64,000 nucleotides of DNA from Camellia lanceoleosa (GCA_025200525.1 CM045762.1:82055893-82119892), one strand, 5' to 3'; shown: positions 46,697-60,331, counted from the first letter of the stretch. Program-made: numbers and translations. Notes: generated by a model not told the origin, from the letters alone.

Positions 46697-49600
46697 ACCC
46701 CCTGCATTCAAATTTTAAGGTTAGCGAATTTTCCAAAAGCTTTGAAGAACTAAAAAGGCCCCCTTTCATCTTCTGCACCTTTCTTCATCCTCAAACCTTC
46801 TTTAGCTACACATACACAATACATACACCATTAGAGCTTGTTTTTGAAGCTTTTTGCTAGAGTTTCAAACCATGTTTCATAAACTTGAGGATGTTTGGAA
46901 TCAAGTTTAACCAACAACCAAAGCTTGCTCTCTTCAAGAGGTATAAGCTTGTCACCTTTTTCCTTGCTTTCATTTCAATCTTTTTCTATTTTTTTTCTTG
47001 TGTTTTCCTACTATTTTGGATCCATTCCAACTGTTAGAACTTGGGGTTGAAGAGCTACCAAAGGTAGAGAGGCTTAACATCCTTTCTTGGACCTTATCCC
47101 ATAGCTCATACCCTTTGTTTTTGCACTCTTTTCTTCGATTTTTACACTGATTTTCAGAGTTTAAAAAGGCTGAAAAACATAGTTTAAAAGTCTCAAAAGT
47201 TGAAGGGTTAGCCACCTCTCCTTGATTTTGCTTACTTGCTTTTCTTTATCTTTTTGTGCTCTTTAAACACACTTTTAGCCACTATTTTTGGGCTTTTCTC
47301 GGACTGTTCTTGGATTGTTTTGGGGCTGAAATATGTGATTTAAAATTGCAAAAAATAGAGGGGTTAACCACCCCTCCTTAGGCTTTGTTCCATAGCTTTT
47401 TCTCTACTCTTTTTACTTACTTTCTCTTGCTTTTAGCTACTGTTTTTTTTTATTTTTTTTTTACATTTTAGGGGTTGTTATGGGCTGTTTAATTCATTTA
47501 AATAGTTTATGCTTTAAATATCATACTTGTTGTGTTGTAAGTTCTCATGGCTTCGGTTGTTTAGGCCTTAGACACCGAGTCATTTGAGTTGATAACTTTA
47601 TTTACTTAGTTTTCATAGGAAAAGTCTCATTTTAATAATCAATCTCGCATAATCATTTATACACCCTCCCCCCTTTTGTCTTTTTCTTTCTTTCGTTTGA
47701 GAGTTATTTCAAACGATTGATGGTTATTCAAGGCATGGGAAAGAGACCTATGCTCAATGGTTTAATCTCTATGGAGGTTCATCGTCAAGGCGTAGTCTTC
47801 CTTTCATGTTATGAATCACTTCTCGTTTGACATTTCTTCTCATTTAGTGGACTTAACCATCACTTTGGACAAATTGATTAAAGAATGGAAAGGACTAATA
47901 AAATTGCTTAAAATCAGTGAAACCGATATAAAGAAAATGAATTAGATTGGTAGGATTCGGCCAGACGTTATGCCGAGTTCATCACTTCAAAGCTTGTCAC
48001 GTATCAATCCATGATATGTTGATAAGATTTGGTGCGTGTCTACTTTCCTCTTTGAGCCTTCATGATAAAAATGAGGGGTGGTTTTCCATTGCATTTATTC
48101 AATTTTGTCCAAATGTGCTCGAAATCATCAAGCCATCAAAGTAGGTTTATTGGTGGTTTCGGACTAGAAATTGTTATTCTCTTGAGTTTCCCATGACAGA
48201 GAAGAGCAGAAGGGACAAACAGGGCCTAGAAAGGCTAAGGCTGCATTGTTCTCACCTCAGTGCACAAAAAAAATTTTGGCATAGAATTTAGTGCTAGCCA
48301 GCACTTTTTTGGCCCGGTCGTACGTCGTTGAGTGCCGGCCAGTTCCCAATGTTTAGCAAGTAATGAACTTTTGGCAGAAACAAAAGGCAGTAGTTGAGGG
48401 TGAGGCAGAGCAATCAGGACAGACAAAGCAGCTTTTGGGCACTGTGCATGCGACCATTGTGCCTCATTGTTGCTTATATTTTGTAATAATTATTTTTATA
48501 AACAATTATTATTGTTATAATTAGTTATTGTTGTAGTTATTAGTGTTGTTTATTTGTAATTGCATAGCTAGTTAACCTCGATTGCTAGTTTATTGCTCAT
48601 TATCATAATGCCTTTGTTGTGATAAATTAGATAGTTTAGCTATTCATTTATTATTTGTTTTAACCCTGTAATAGGTTGTTGGTGTGACGCCCCAAATTTT
48701 GATAATATAACACAACGATACACCAGGGTTTAACTAGCGGATACACATCATTTTTAAGCAAAATTACAGATAATTACACACAAAAAAATATTAATAATAA
48801 TTACAGATAAAATCCTTTAAGTTTTTAAATACAGATTAGTTCCTTGATACAAAAAGATTACCCAAAATACAAGAAATATAAAATCCAATCTCTAAGGCAG
48901 CCATGGTTCCGCAAAGCTTTTAAGGATTCTGCTCTCAGCGTAAAACTCGCCTTCACCTGGCATAAAACGCCATGAGCTTGGAATGCCCAGTAAACACAGA
49001 CACCCCCGACCCTTTTCCCATTCCAAATACACAAGTAACATAATGGCGCGATCATAACATACATCATAAGCAATAATTAAGCAGAGCTTATAATTAAATT
49101 TCAGTTCTCATAAATAATAGTCAATTTTAGTTAGTTCTAAGAAACTCCCCGCGGAATGTCATTCCTACCCAACCACTAACACTGGCCACAGGCAATTCTG
49201 ACTCCCTTTTGGTTAATACAATACCAATGTGTCGTTTACCGAATAACCACCAGTGCGTCGCTTACCGCACAATTACCAATAATGCCAACGCACCTAAGTT
49301 ACATACCCGAGTGGTGACATCATGGTCTGCCCCAAGGGAATGGGCTTCCAGGGATACTCTCCCTATGTGAGACCCTCACTGCCAACCTTATGCCTCCCAT
49401 TTCTATTAAGCAGCCAAAATACCTCCTGTGCTATGTTAGGGTTTGAAAACATACTTGCGCAAGACTTCACAAAAATGGGATACATTCCACTATATCATAC
49501 TTTTGAATCCATCGTTCATTATCTGAAAAAATTTAATACAATGATCGTAACTTATTATCATCCTATTTGATTTCCCCTTTATTAAGTGCATTATGTTCTC

Positions 49601-49926
49601 AGTTATAGCAAAGCATGGTCAATATAATTACGAATCCAAACTAAACAACAAGTAATTTATTCATGGTAAAGCAAATTCACAATTTATTATAGATTACATA
49701 TCGAGACTAAAACATTCAAGAAACATAGAATATAAGAGTTGCAAACCAAATAAGAGCATATTAACACAAATTTTTAGATTTCCAGATTTGAACCAGTTTG
49801 ATAATAATTATGAAAAAAATACTTTTATTGGTCCTAAGTATTTGGCCTCATGTGAGTTTGTAGATAAACAAGTCTAGTTTCAAACTCAATTTACGAAAGT
49901 AGGATAGGTATTTTAGATTATAAGAT

Positions 49927-50374
49927 TGTGAAGAAAGTATAACGCAGCGGAATAAAAATTATGGTCATACCTTTTTGAACAGAGTCTGAATTGAAGGATG
50001 TCGTGGGTAAATCACGTGCTTCCTGAATCTGGTCAATCAACCTAGCAATGGGGTGATATTACAATAGTGAATATCACCCACACAAACCACAGTGTAAATG
50101 GCTTTGATCGTTGTTTTTGGGAGAGAGTCAGTATATGGGAGAAACTGTAGATGGGAAAAACTCAAATCATACGTTGTTTCTCTCTTAATCACCCATAACC
50201 CATATATCATATATATAATGTGTTATAATTATCTATCCATATCAGTTAATGGAGATAATATCTCTATCCTGAGTGGTTATCCTAAATAGGTTTGAATTCA
50301 ATTTCAAAACCTATTTGGATAAGGTTCAAATTCAAATTCGAATGGTCATGCCACATGGGCGCCCATTTCTAACA
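49927..50374 (-). repeat. 3' LTR of copia J (448 bp)
   Basis: Left LTR of the minus-strand element. A purine-rich tract (CGAGTGGGAGA on the minus strand, about 50375-50385) directly precedes it and is the polypurine tract. The TATATATGATATATG words near 50200 may be its TATA region. Confidence 0.95.
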
Positions 50375-50385
50375 TCTCCCACTCG

Positions 50386-51514
50386 CACATGAGTTGGCAT
50401 GACACTGCCATATCTCTATCTCGATCTCCCAAAAAAATGAACAACCTCATACTAGCCAATGCACCGTGCGACCGCTGAGAACACCTGCATGTGGGAGCTC
50501 TATACTAGAAACTCAATATGAGTCAGTATAGAGACATCAACCCAAAAAGAACAGAAATAGTGTCTCATGTACCCAGACCCATCTAGCTACATCAGTCCAA
50601 AAAACATCTCTAATCCCTCAAAGAGCATGTTTGACTCTCCTAGGTCCCGCATTATATTCACACCCAATCAGCATCCTTTAAAGAGCGATGTGAGTTGTCG
50701 ACAGTGAATATAGAGCAGAGATGTAGAACTAGATGATCTTCCCTTCACCCTCATATCATTCAATTTGAAATTGACCGCTTTCCCAGTAATGTCCCTTAAA
50801 GCCGAATCATACATGACCGCAGGCAACATACCAAAGTAGCCGAACATCAACTCCTCATCTTATGACATAGTCAAAGGTCACAAAAGGCACAAAGTGAAGT
50901 CATTTAGGGGAAAAATGACTCACACGGTGAAGAAGCAGGGATCCATTGTTTCACCTCGCTAACGGGTCGATAAGCACATGCAGTACGAATGCATGTTATA
51001 GTGGAGTTACTCTTCCAAAGAGTGATGTTAAACTCACACACCATACAGATCTTAGTCTAGTCGCTCTTAAGCGCACAAGTCGCTTCCTAGCGTCTAACTC
51101 GAATTCTCTATTTACTCGCCTCTCAAGCATCAAATGAGATCTCACATCTGGCTATTCATAACAGGCACATCATGGAAAAGTGGGTACTTTCATATCCATG
51201 GTTGGTCTCCAATCAAGACCTCATCTTGGCTCCAACCAAGGCGACATAGCTAGTGGATAATTTTAGCTTCACTATTTGCTCCAAATATAATAAGCCACTA
51301 GTCTCATCCTTACTCGCTACCTAGCGCTAAGGGCGATTGCTCGTGTGAGTGAGCCAATCTTGCCTGCTAACATCAATTTAATTATTTTGTGTATGCTAAT
51401 TCACAAACCATTGCAAAAGGTAGTAAACATAAATGTGTAATAGAAACAAATATGAATACTAATGGCATAAATATCCCCCAAAAAATAAGAGTTCAACTGA
51501 ATACACAAAAAAAA
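50386..51514 (-). other. 3' untranslated region of copia J
   Basis: About 1.1 kb without a coding frame between the end of RNase H and the polypurine tract. It is long for a copia element and GC-richer than the leader. I see no captured gene in it. Confidence 0.7.
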
Positions 51515-54500
51515 TCACCACCTACGTAGTCCTAAAGCCCTAACATGAGTAAGATAAACATCTCTAGCTATGGGCTTAGTCAAAGGGTCCGCAACCATGC
51601 GACTCATAGGGATGTGCTCCAGGATCACTCCTTTCTGCGCCAAAATGTCTCTGATAAAGTTGAACCTCACATCAATGTGTTTGGTTCGGCCGTGGTATTT
51701 AGGATCCTTAGCATAAGCGAGTGCAGGCATGCTGTCACAATGGATAGTCACAGGGTCTGAAGTGTGTGTGACAACATCCAAATGCTGAAGGAATCTCCTC
51801 AACCACACGGCTTCCTGAACGGCAGATGAACAAGCCACAAACTCAGCCTCCATAGTCAATAAGGCGATACAGGATTGCTTCTTACTGCTCCAAGAAATAG
51901 CGCCATCGCTAAGCATGAAAGCATATCCTGAAGTAGACTTACGCTCATCTAGGTATCCTCTCCAGTCAGCATCACAATAGCCAACTAGATGTAGATCTGA
52001 ACTCTGGTAGCAAAGTGTGTAATCCGCAATCCCTCTAAGATATCATAATATCCTCTTAACTACTTTCCAATGAGCTGGTCCTGGGTTGGATTGGTAACGA
52101 CTCACCAATTTGACTGCATAACAAATGTCAGGACGTGTACACATCATAGCATACATCAAGCTTCCAACAGCATTTGCATAGGGAACACGGGCCATCTTTT
52201 CATTTTCTTCTTGAGTCTTAGGACCCATATCAAGGCTTAGGCTCTCGCCTTTTGCAACATGAGTGTCAATGGGTTTGCAGCTCTGCATCTGGAACCGCTC
52301 TAAAATAGTCTTAATGTAAGTCTCTTGAGACAAACCAAGAAGTCTCCTAGAACGATCCCTAAGGATCTTAACACCGAGCAAATAGCTCGCCTCATCCATG
52401 TCCTTCATCTCAAATGTAGAGGACAACCACATTTTAGTGGCGACAATCATCTCCTTGTCATTTCCAGCCAATAATATGTCATCTACATATAATGACAATA
52501 TCAGAAAAATGTCCTTGGACCGCTTAACGTACACACAGTGATCTACATCAATCATCGTAAACCCATTAGAAACAATGGCTCGATGAAATCTCAGATTCCA
52601 CTGTCTGGATGATTGCTTTAAGCCATAAATAGATCGTTGAAGCTTGCAAACTTTGTGCTCCTGAACTACTGCCACAAAGCCTTCTGGTTGATCCATATAG
52701 ATCTCTTCATCCAATTCTCCATTGAGAAATGCAGTTTTAACATCCATCTGATATAGCTCTAAGTCCAACTGAGCTACTTTGGCCAGGATTAGGCGAATAG
52801 AGGCAAACCTTACAACTGGTGAAAAAGTTTCCTCATAGTCCACACCCTCTCGTTGGGTGTAACCTTTCGCTACTAGGTGAGCCTTATACCTTTCTATGGA
52901 ACCATCCGCCTTGCGCTTGACTTTGAGAACCCATTTGTTCCCAATAGTCTTGCGCCCTGGCAGCAAATCAACCAAGTCCCAGACATGATTTTTCTTCATA
53001 GACTCTATTTCTTCATCCATTACCGTATTCCATTCTTTACTAGTAGGGAATGAAAGAGCCTCTTTGAGATTCTTAGGCTCCATCTCATCACTCAGAGCAA
53101 TCATGAATGCTTCCCCTTCAATCTCAAAACGACGACGAGGTATAGCTCCACGTTTGCTTCTACGTAGTTGAGAATCCTGAGAATCCTCATCCATTGGATC
53201 TAATCCATGGGTAGGTAGATCGCTCCCACTGTCCCTAGGAGCTTGAGGAATTATTTCCTCATTCTCTACTAGGCTAGTAGGTGCGCCTTCAAGTAGATCC
53301 TCCATCTCATAGAGTTCTACTTCTCTAGTTACCTCACCTCTGCTAGGGAAATCCTCCTCCAGGAAATCCACATCTCGTGACTCAATTTCAATCACACTTC
53401 CATCCGAATGCTCCCCAACAAACACATAGCCCTTAGAATGCTCACTATAGCGAATGAAGATACACTTCTTTCCTCTAAGGCCCAACTTCCCAAACTTATG
53501 AGAAGCGTTGTGTATGTAAGCTGTCGAACCCCAAGGCCGCAAATTGCCCAAATCAAGCTTTTTGCCAGTCCTCATCTCATATGGAGTGGACGGAACTGAT
53601 TTGGAGGGTACACGGTTAAGGACGTAGGCAGCAGTCAACAAAGCATCTCCCCAATAAGAAACTGGAAGATTAGCTTGCGCCATCATTGATCTAACCATGT
53701 CAAGCAATGTACGATTCCTTCTCTCCGCTACACCATTTTGTTGCGGAGTCCTAGGAATTGTCAATTGCCTGATAACTCCTTTTTCCTCACAGAGCACTTT
53801 AAATTGCTCAGATAGATACTCACGTCCTCGGTCAGTCCTTAGAGCCTTAATGCTCTTGTTTAATTGATTCTCAACCTCATTAACATACCGTCTAAAGCAA
53901 TCCAATGCTTCTGACTTATGAGAAATCAAATAGACATGACCAAAACGCGTGCAATCATTTATAAATGTGATGAAATAAGGGGCTCCATGCCTTGCCCTCA
54001 CATTCATTGGTCCACATATATCAGAATGGATAAGTTGCAATGGGATAGATGCCCTTATGGCTTTCCCAAATGGTTTCCTTGTTGCCTTTCCAGCAAGACA
54101 GTGCTCACAAGTAGGCAAAGTGACTCTAGCGAGTGGGCCTAAAAGACCTTCTCTACCCAATCTAGTCATTCTGTCTTTTCCTATGTGGCCTAATCTAGCA
54201 TGCCATCTCATAGAATCATTATCACAAAAAGATGCAATATTAGAAACAGAGCCATTGGCATTTTTATTAAAACTAGAATCATCCACATCCAAAACTAAAA
54301 AACCATCTGAAAGATAACCAAAACCATAAAAAATTGTTCCCAAATAAATGCTAACACCATTATTCTCAAAACAAAAGCTAAAACCAAGGCTCATCATGCT
54401 AATAACTGAAACTAAGTTTCGCCAAATATCCGGAGCATAAAGAACATCATGAAGATACAAGGTGCGCCCTCGTCGCATTTCCATCTTGAATGTGCCAATG

Positions 54501-55547
54501 CCAAGCACCTCCACACTGGACTCGTTCCCCATGTAAACTTTTTTGCTCCCAGCAGGTACTCGGTGATACTCAACGAACCCTACTCTGTCCCTCACGATGT
54601 GGTCTGTTGCTCCGGAGTCTACAACCCAAAAATGAGGAGAATGAGCAATTAATGCTTGACTAGACACAAAGCATTGAATGCAAGAAATTAAGTAAGGGAG
54701 TACCTTCTTCTGCTTAGGGCAATCCCGAGCGAAGTGTCCTTCTTTGTTACAGTTAAAGCATGTCAATTTAGCCTTTGCCTTCTTACCACATCTCTTGCCC
54801 CTACGCTTGAAATTTTTAGCGCCATTGGGCTTAAGCGCAGCTGCTGCTTGCTTCTTAGGGGCACCTTTTACTTTTCCACGTTTGAACTAAGAAGTCCTAT
54901 GTGAGCTTGACTCAACCACCATAGCAGAACCATCAAACTTAGCCGCCTCAAGGCACTCAGCCTCTAGCTCCAAATGACGCGATATGTCTTCGAATGTTTT
55001 CACACTCTCATTATGCATCATGTTCTACTTCATCTGCTCCCAAGAATTTGGCAGAGAGCGTATCACAGCCTGTACTTGCTGCTATTGAGTCAAATTGTGC
55101 CCAGCAGCCGCAAGCTCACGTATCATGGCTAACATGACTCTCAAATGTTGCTTCATCGAGTGATGCGCCCTTTTCTGATATGAGTCAAACTTCATAGTCA
55201 GCCCACGTAGCTTTGCCAAAGAGGTAATACCAAACTTTTGCTTGAGAGCTTCCCACATCTCAAATGCAGTCAGGCAATGCTCAAACTCACTAATCAAGTC
55301 GTTGTGCATGCTGCTCAACATAGTAAAGCGCGCACACCGATCTTTGTTACGCCGAGTCTGAAAGGCTTCAAGATCACGACAATGTTGAGTCAGATGTTCT
55401 CGCCTGCTCAACCATCACTTGTTCAAGTGTGGTCAACACTTTTTGCTCATTGAGGAGGTATTGGATCTTACGGCGTCATATATCATAATTGTCGCCATCC
55501 AATTTCTCTCCCTTAGTTAAGTCTGCCACCACTGTCTTAGCAGCCAT
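51515..55547 (-). pseudogene. Copia J gag-pol, nearly one frame
   Basis: Starts at ATG 55545-55547 (MAAKTVVADLTKGEKL). Gag breaks are TGA at 55476-55478, a one-base shift near 55411, TAG at 55082-55084, TAG at 55025-55027 and TAG at 54887-54889. From there the frame is open for 907 codons to 52043. It carries a zinc knuckle (CFNCNKEGHFARDC), protease DSGATDH (about 54600-54619), gag-pre-integrase (WHARLGHIGKDRM), integrase (TDRGREYLS, QQNGVAERRNRT), RT (VKTAFLNG, catalytic YVDD at 52478-52489) and the RNase H start. A single TGA at 52043-52045 interrupts RNase H, which continues in the same frame to 51515 (TMEAEFVACSSAVQEAVWLRR). Confidence 0.92.
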
Positions 55548-56857
55548 TTCTACACACAGAGTAAACAAATGCGCAGGGGATATTAATGATAGCAAAACAA
55601 AACAAAATATTTCGCAGCAAAAAGAATCTAAATTAAATAATGATAATTTTACGCATGTCTCAAGATCGAAAATTTGCTATGCTCGTAATCATCTCTTGCG
55701 CCTCTTGTGATAATTATCAAAATTTAATTTAATTCCATGCGCAAAAAACAATCAAACAATCTCCCACTACTTATGGCATATACAAAGCATGATAAAATCC
55801 ATACAATAGCATCTCATTGCAAATTTACAAACAACTCAGGCTATATTTATTTAATAATGGAATTCAAATAAATAAATAATCATGCTTCTCTAATTACAAC
55901 ATATTACAAATCCAAAAAATATGTTGTATTCAATAATCAGATTATGCCATAATTAAAGTGTATATCATTTTGAAATTTTCTGGAATTTTCTGAAATTTTC
56001 TAGAATTTTCTGAAATTTTAAATAACTAATAAACACACATAAAATTATAAATAAAAAATTCAGAAACTGATAAACTGAAACAATATTCAGATTATGCCAT
56101 AATTAAAAATGTACATCATTCTGAAATTTTCTGAAATATTCTAGAATTTTAAATAACTAATAAACACACATAAAATTAGAAATAAAAAATCTAGAAACTG
56201 ATAAACTGAGACAATATTACCAGTAGATAGTAAAACATTTCAAAAGTTCACAATAAAAATTTTAACCCCAGAAAATTATTTATGCAATACCAGAATCATT
56301 TTAAAGCATAAAAAATGAATTATTAACACAGAAAAAATATTTTTTATTTTCGTAAAATTTTCAAAATTTTACAGAATATAGAAAAATTAATTCTGAGTCT
56401 AACAGTACAATCCACGCATAAAACAAATATGTAATGAATTAATAATGACCATTTAACGCGATACAGAATTAAAAAACAGAACAAACAGTACCTTAGTCAT
56501 CGCCACAGCAGGTGACGCGGACGGCGCGCGCGTGATGGAGCGTCGACATGGCGTCTGGCGTGTGGGAGCGCGTGGAAGCGCGTGTGAGCGACTTACTGCG
56601 TCGGGTGGCGCGTGCATACCACGCGCCGCCTTCCAGGGTGTTTTCTGGTCCGATTTTTGTATTGTCGGACTCATTTTTTCAAAATAAAACCATTTATGGT
56701 ATTTAAAAAGGAATTAATGAACATAAAAAAATATTTATGCTCTTAATCTAATAAAATATATTTTTTTTCTCCTTTACTGACATTCATTTATATAATGTAT
56801 ACATATACATATAAAAATATACACATGATTAAAGGAAACACGAAAATATCCATTAAA
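55548..56857 (-). other. Leader of copia J with 150-bp duplication
   Basis: About 1.3 kb of non-coding, very AT-rich leader. Two direct copies of about 150 bp begin at 55931 and 56081 (CAATAATCAGATTATGCCAT type). Within the first, a 10-bp GAATTTTCT-type word repeats at 55975-56019. The GC-rich block 56515-56640 (GCGCGTG words) lies just after the primer site in transcription order. Confidence 0.75.
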
Positions 56858-56870
56858 GCTCTGATACCAA
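56858..56870 (-). other. Primer binding site of copia J
   Basis: TTGGTATCAGAGC on the minus strand directly follows the LTR end CTTCACA. This is the initiator tRNA-Met complement. Confidence 0.95.
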
Positions 56871-57306
56871 TGTGAAGAAAGTATAACGCAGCGGAATAAA
56901 AATTATGGATAGAGTCTGAATTGAAGGATCTCGTGGGTAAATCACGTGTTTCCTGAATCTGGTCAATCAACCCAGCAATAGGGTGATATTACAATAGTGA
57001 ATATCACCCACACAAACCACAGTGCAAATGGCTTTGATCGTTGTTTTTGGGAAAAAGTCAGTATATGGGAGAAACTATATATGGAAAAAAAACTCAGATC
57101 ATACGTTGTTTCTCTCTTAATCACCCATAACCCATATATCAGATATATAATGTGTTATTACTATCTGTCCATATCAGTTAATGGAGATAATATCTGTATC
57201 CTGAGTGGTTATCCTAAATAGGTTTGAATTCAATTTCAAAACCTATTTGGATAAGGTTCAAATTCAAATTCGAATGGTCATGCCACATGGGCGCCCATTT
57301 CTAACA
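56871..57306 (-). repeat. 5' LTR of copia J (436 bp)
   Basis: Right LTR. Nearly identical to 49927-50374, with a 12-bp deletion near 56908 and scattered substitutions. Confidence 0.95.
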
Positions 57307-57763
57307 AAGATAATTCAGAATTATCAAGATCTGTCCAGTTTCGTTGACAGTTACGCAAATCGGCTTTTCTCTCGAACCCCTCACTCTCTTGAGTTCAAAC
57401 AAATTTTAGTTAAAATACAACACCAATATTAAGATTTTGACATAAAATTGGACTAAAGATTATTTTTCTAAAATTTTATAAAAATAGAGAAAGTTGACTG
57501 TTTTTCTGGTTCTGTGAGTATCAAACTTAGAAAAATTGTTTAGGTTATAAAAATACATCATTAGGTCCTACCAAAATTATCACATACTCTATACATACCA
57601 AATATTACACCATAAAAATAGATTTTGAGGTTATGAAGTTTTGATAGGAAAATAAATTCAAGAGAGGGAAAAGATTTGTTGTTGGAAATTTAGGAAAGAA
57701 AGAGAAACACACCATTTCTTGATTAATACACATGTATACAAGAGTGTAGGCCTAGACTACAAC

Positions 57764-57902
57764 ATATATATATATATATATATATAGCATGTATTAGGAG
57801 GGGAAAAACAAGTAGTAAAAGAACTTGAGAGAAGAGGTGATGTAGGTTTACCTTTGTTGTACAAAACTCAACACAATTCTTCTTTTTCTTCTTATTTTCT
57901 CT

Positions 57903-57942
<40 letters not shown>

Positions 57943-58174
57943 TCCATTTTTTTCCAAGATCACTCTCTCTCACTCCTCTTGTGCATGGCTGAAAATGTGT
58001 AAAATGAGGGGGAAAAAGTGTGCATATATATATATAGAAGGATTGGGAGGTTTCTTAGGGGCCAAGTTTTATAGGTATAATTTGTCAAAGTTGCCGTCAA
58101 TGCCATTAAGGCCATTTCAACCCTCACATGACTAGCTACTTGGGCTCCAAGAAATATATATATATATATATATA
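57764..58174. repeat. Microsatellites in LTR F: (AT)n, (TC)n, (AT)n
   Basis: (AT)n at 57764-57786, (TC)n at 57905-57938 and (AT)n at 58153-58174, in the part of the LTR expected to lie around U3/R on the minus strand. TATA-like words near 58025-58040 may be its core promoter. Confidence 0.85.
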
Positions 58175-60331
58175 AGATATTTGTATTTATAAATATGATA
58201 TAATAGGCACAAGTACATTAATTAATAAAATATTACAATTAAGGGTTGGAATGAAATAAACTATAAGTATATAGGGACCAAGTCTAAATTTATGAAACCT
58301 TGATATTTAGTATACAATATAATAACATTAGAAAATAGTTAGAATAATAAATTTGGGTCCTGTTAAATTAAAGCGCAAACAAAGACGAGAAATCAAGCAA
58401 AAATGGCATTACCGGGAATTAAGATTTTAGAGTGATTAATATATAATGATAGGGTCTAATAATTAATAATATGGTTTTAAAGGTGATTATTAATCTACAA
58501 GATCGATTAGGGTTTACTCGAATTAATCCACGATGCTTCCTAATTCTAGGGTTTAAAATGCAATTAAGCGAAAATTCAAGGGCTTTATTGGAATAAACTC
58601 AAGGTTAGGGATTCAATGGTAATTACAAAAATTAGGGTCTCTATAGTTGGTTTAGCTCAATTTATTCGTTTGGTGTTGTAACAATTAGTTTAATTCGGAC
58701 ACTCGGACATTTATTCACACCCTCCTGCGTGAGGGAAAAATATGTAATAATGGTGTATATCTTCCAACCTCATTTCTTTCTCTTTTTTATTTATCCGCTT
58801 ATGATGGTAGCATAGAGCATCATATTTACTTAGCATTCCCATGTTCCCATACACTTGTTTCATGTACATTTGGGTTTGGCTCATTATACTAACCAATGTC
58901 AATTTCAATTCATTGTTTGAAAACGTGGTTTATCACATGTCCTGAAGTGGATCATATACCTTGCTCATAGCCGAGCCTATAAAAATTGCATAAATGTGTG
59001 CGTTGTATTAGTCACATTGCATTGTTTAGGAACATGCATATTTTCTAATCATTTTTCTTTATTTGGCTTACCTTGGAGTACTAGGTGAGCACTTATTGTT
59101 TTAGCATACCACATATATGTGATTATTGCCATATCAAGCATGCTTTCCATGAGGCTATTTGGTTAAATGATATACCTGTTTGAATGCCTATGGATGAAGG
59201 CTAATTGCTTAAATTGATATGTACATACAAACTCACCTTTTCAAGTGACACGTATTCGAACTAGTTTTCAAACAAACATGAAATCAAAGCGTTCCAACTT
59301 TTGCAAATTAGTCTATAATTGCGTGCAACACATAGTAATATTAGCCTAAATAATCGGAATAAGAGCATATAATGTACATAAAAATCACATCGTGATTAGT
59401 AAAGGCCGATCTTTGATCAGGTACTGGGGGTGCTCAATTTATGGCGTTCCCCTCTCATACCTAATTTCCCGAGCCAAGACACTATGGTGATGACAGACTA
59501 ATGGCCTTTGGCACGAGTCACAGATTTCCTAAATTTTTCAAAAAATATTTAGGTAGCAACTTTGTAATCTAGTAAGACAGTCTATTTTTGGCTTTTGATT
59601 CAAGCATCGATTTTCTAAAAGATTGTCGGATTTGGACTCATTCGTGTTTATCTATTTCACATTGCACTTGTGAAATCAGATTCAGAACCACAGGAGTTCG
59701 AACTGTAAGGCAAGGTGTATCCGAAAGGAACACGAAAAACAAGCTATATAGAGCCATCATACGGATCTGCAAGAATGCGACGAAGTCACCAGCTTCATGC
59801 TACAGCTTGTTGTCCTCTCCAAACATAAGGTGGTCAATCATGTGTCCATCGTGAATATCATCGACAATCCTCATGCCCGGAGAAGGGAGATGTGGAATGT
59901 CAAGATCAATTCGGCCCCGCGTCTGGTGGGTCAATCTCTCTCCTAAGAAATAAGCCCTATCGAAAGGACCCTCAAAAAATCCGCATAGCAGAGGCATCCC
60001 CTGCAGCAGCATAAGTCACCCTCAATGCTTAGGAGATGCCCAGCCAAGGGTGCCACTAAATCTATAGATAGAGAATGCAAGTCAGATATTAGATATTGGA
60101 ATATAGGGGTTGAACAGTACGAAAAGTAGGAAAAGACAAATATTAGTGTGAGATTCTGTTTCCCTCTCAGCGGTGACCATATCAAAGAAGTGGCAAAAAA
60201 TAAGTAAAGTCGTGATCCACACGTCTCCGGCATTTGAGTCTGGAGTTATAATACCCAGAGTGGGGCACAGACAACTCAAGGGACCACACTGGAACAGGGG
60301 TGATAAATGTGAAATCGGTGTAAACCCACAA

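Larger units (their letters stand above)
49922..57311 (-). mobile_element. Complete Ty1/copia element J (49927-57306) with AAGAT target duplication
   Basis: A 7,380-bp element with LTRs at 49927-50374 and 56871-57306, both reading TGTTAGAAATGGG to CTTTCTTCACA on the minus strand. AAGAT is duplicated at 49922-49926 and 57307-57311. The primer site, gag-pol and polypurine tract are all in place. The LTRs differ by a 12-bp indel and a few bases, so it is the youngest or among the youngest insertions here. It lies inside solo LTR F. The copia clade is unassigned. Confidence 0.95.
48678..58650 (-). mobile_element. Gypsy-type solo LTR F (48683-58645) with GTTGG target duplication
   Basis: GTTGG occurs at 48678-48682 and 58646-58650. 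Between them lies an LTR reading on the minus strand from TATAGAGACCCTAATTTTT (58645) to TTTGGGGCGTCACA (48683). It is about 2,580 bp long once the nested copia J is removed. Ends and size resemble LTR I (13628-16315). No internal gene remains, so it is a solo LTR. It sits in LTR G and is older than J. Confidence 0.85.
45870..59748 (+). mobile_element. Ogre-type LTR G, split by nested elements F and J
   Basis: LTR sequence lies at 45870-48682 and resumes at 58651 to about 59748. It starts TGTAGACACCCCATTTTTTACCG. The second part has the CCTCC.GCGTGAGGG, CTTATGATGG and CACTATGGTGATGACAGAC segments that follow the AT-rich stretch in the other Ogre LTRs. Removing the insert restores one collinear LTR of about 3.9 kb. 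The exact right end is unsure: CAAGCTATA at 59748 by comparison with the inverted copy at 61664, or CTACA at 59804. Confidence 0.85.
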
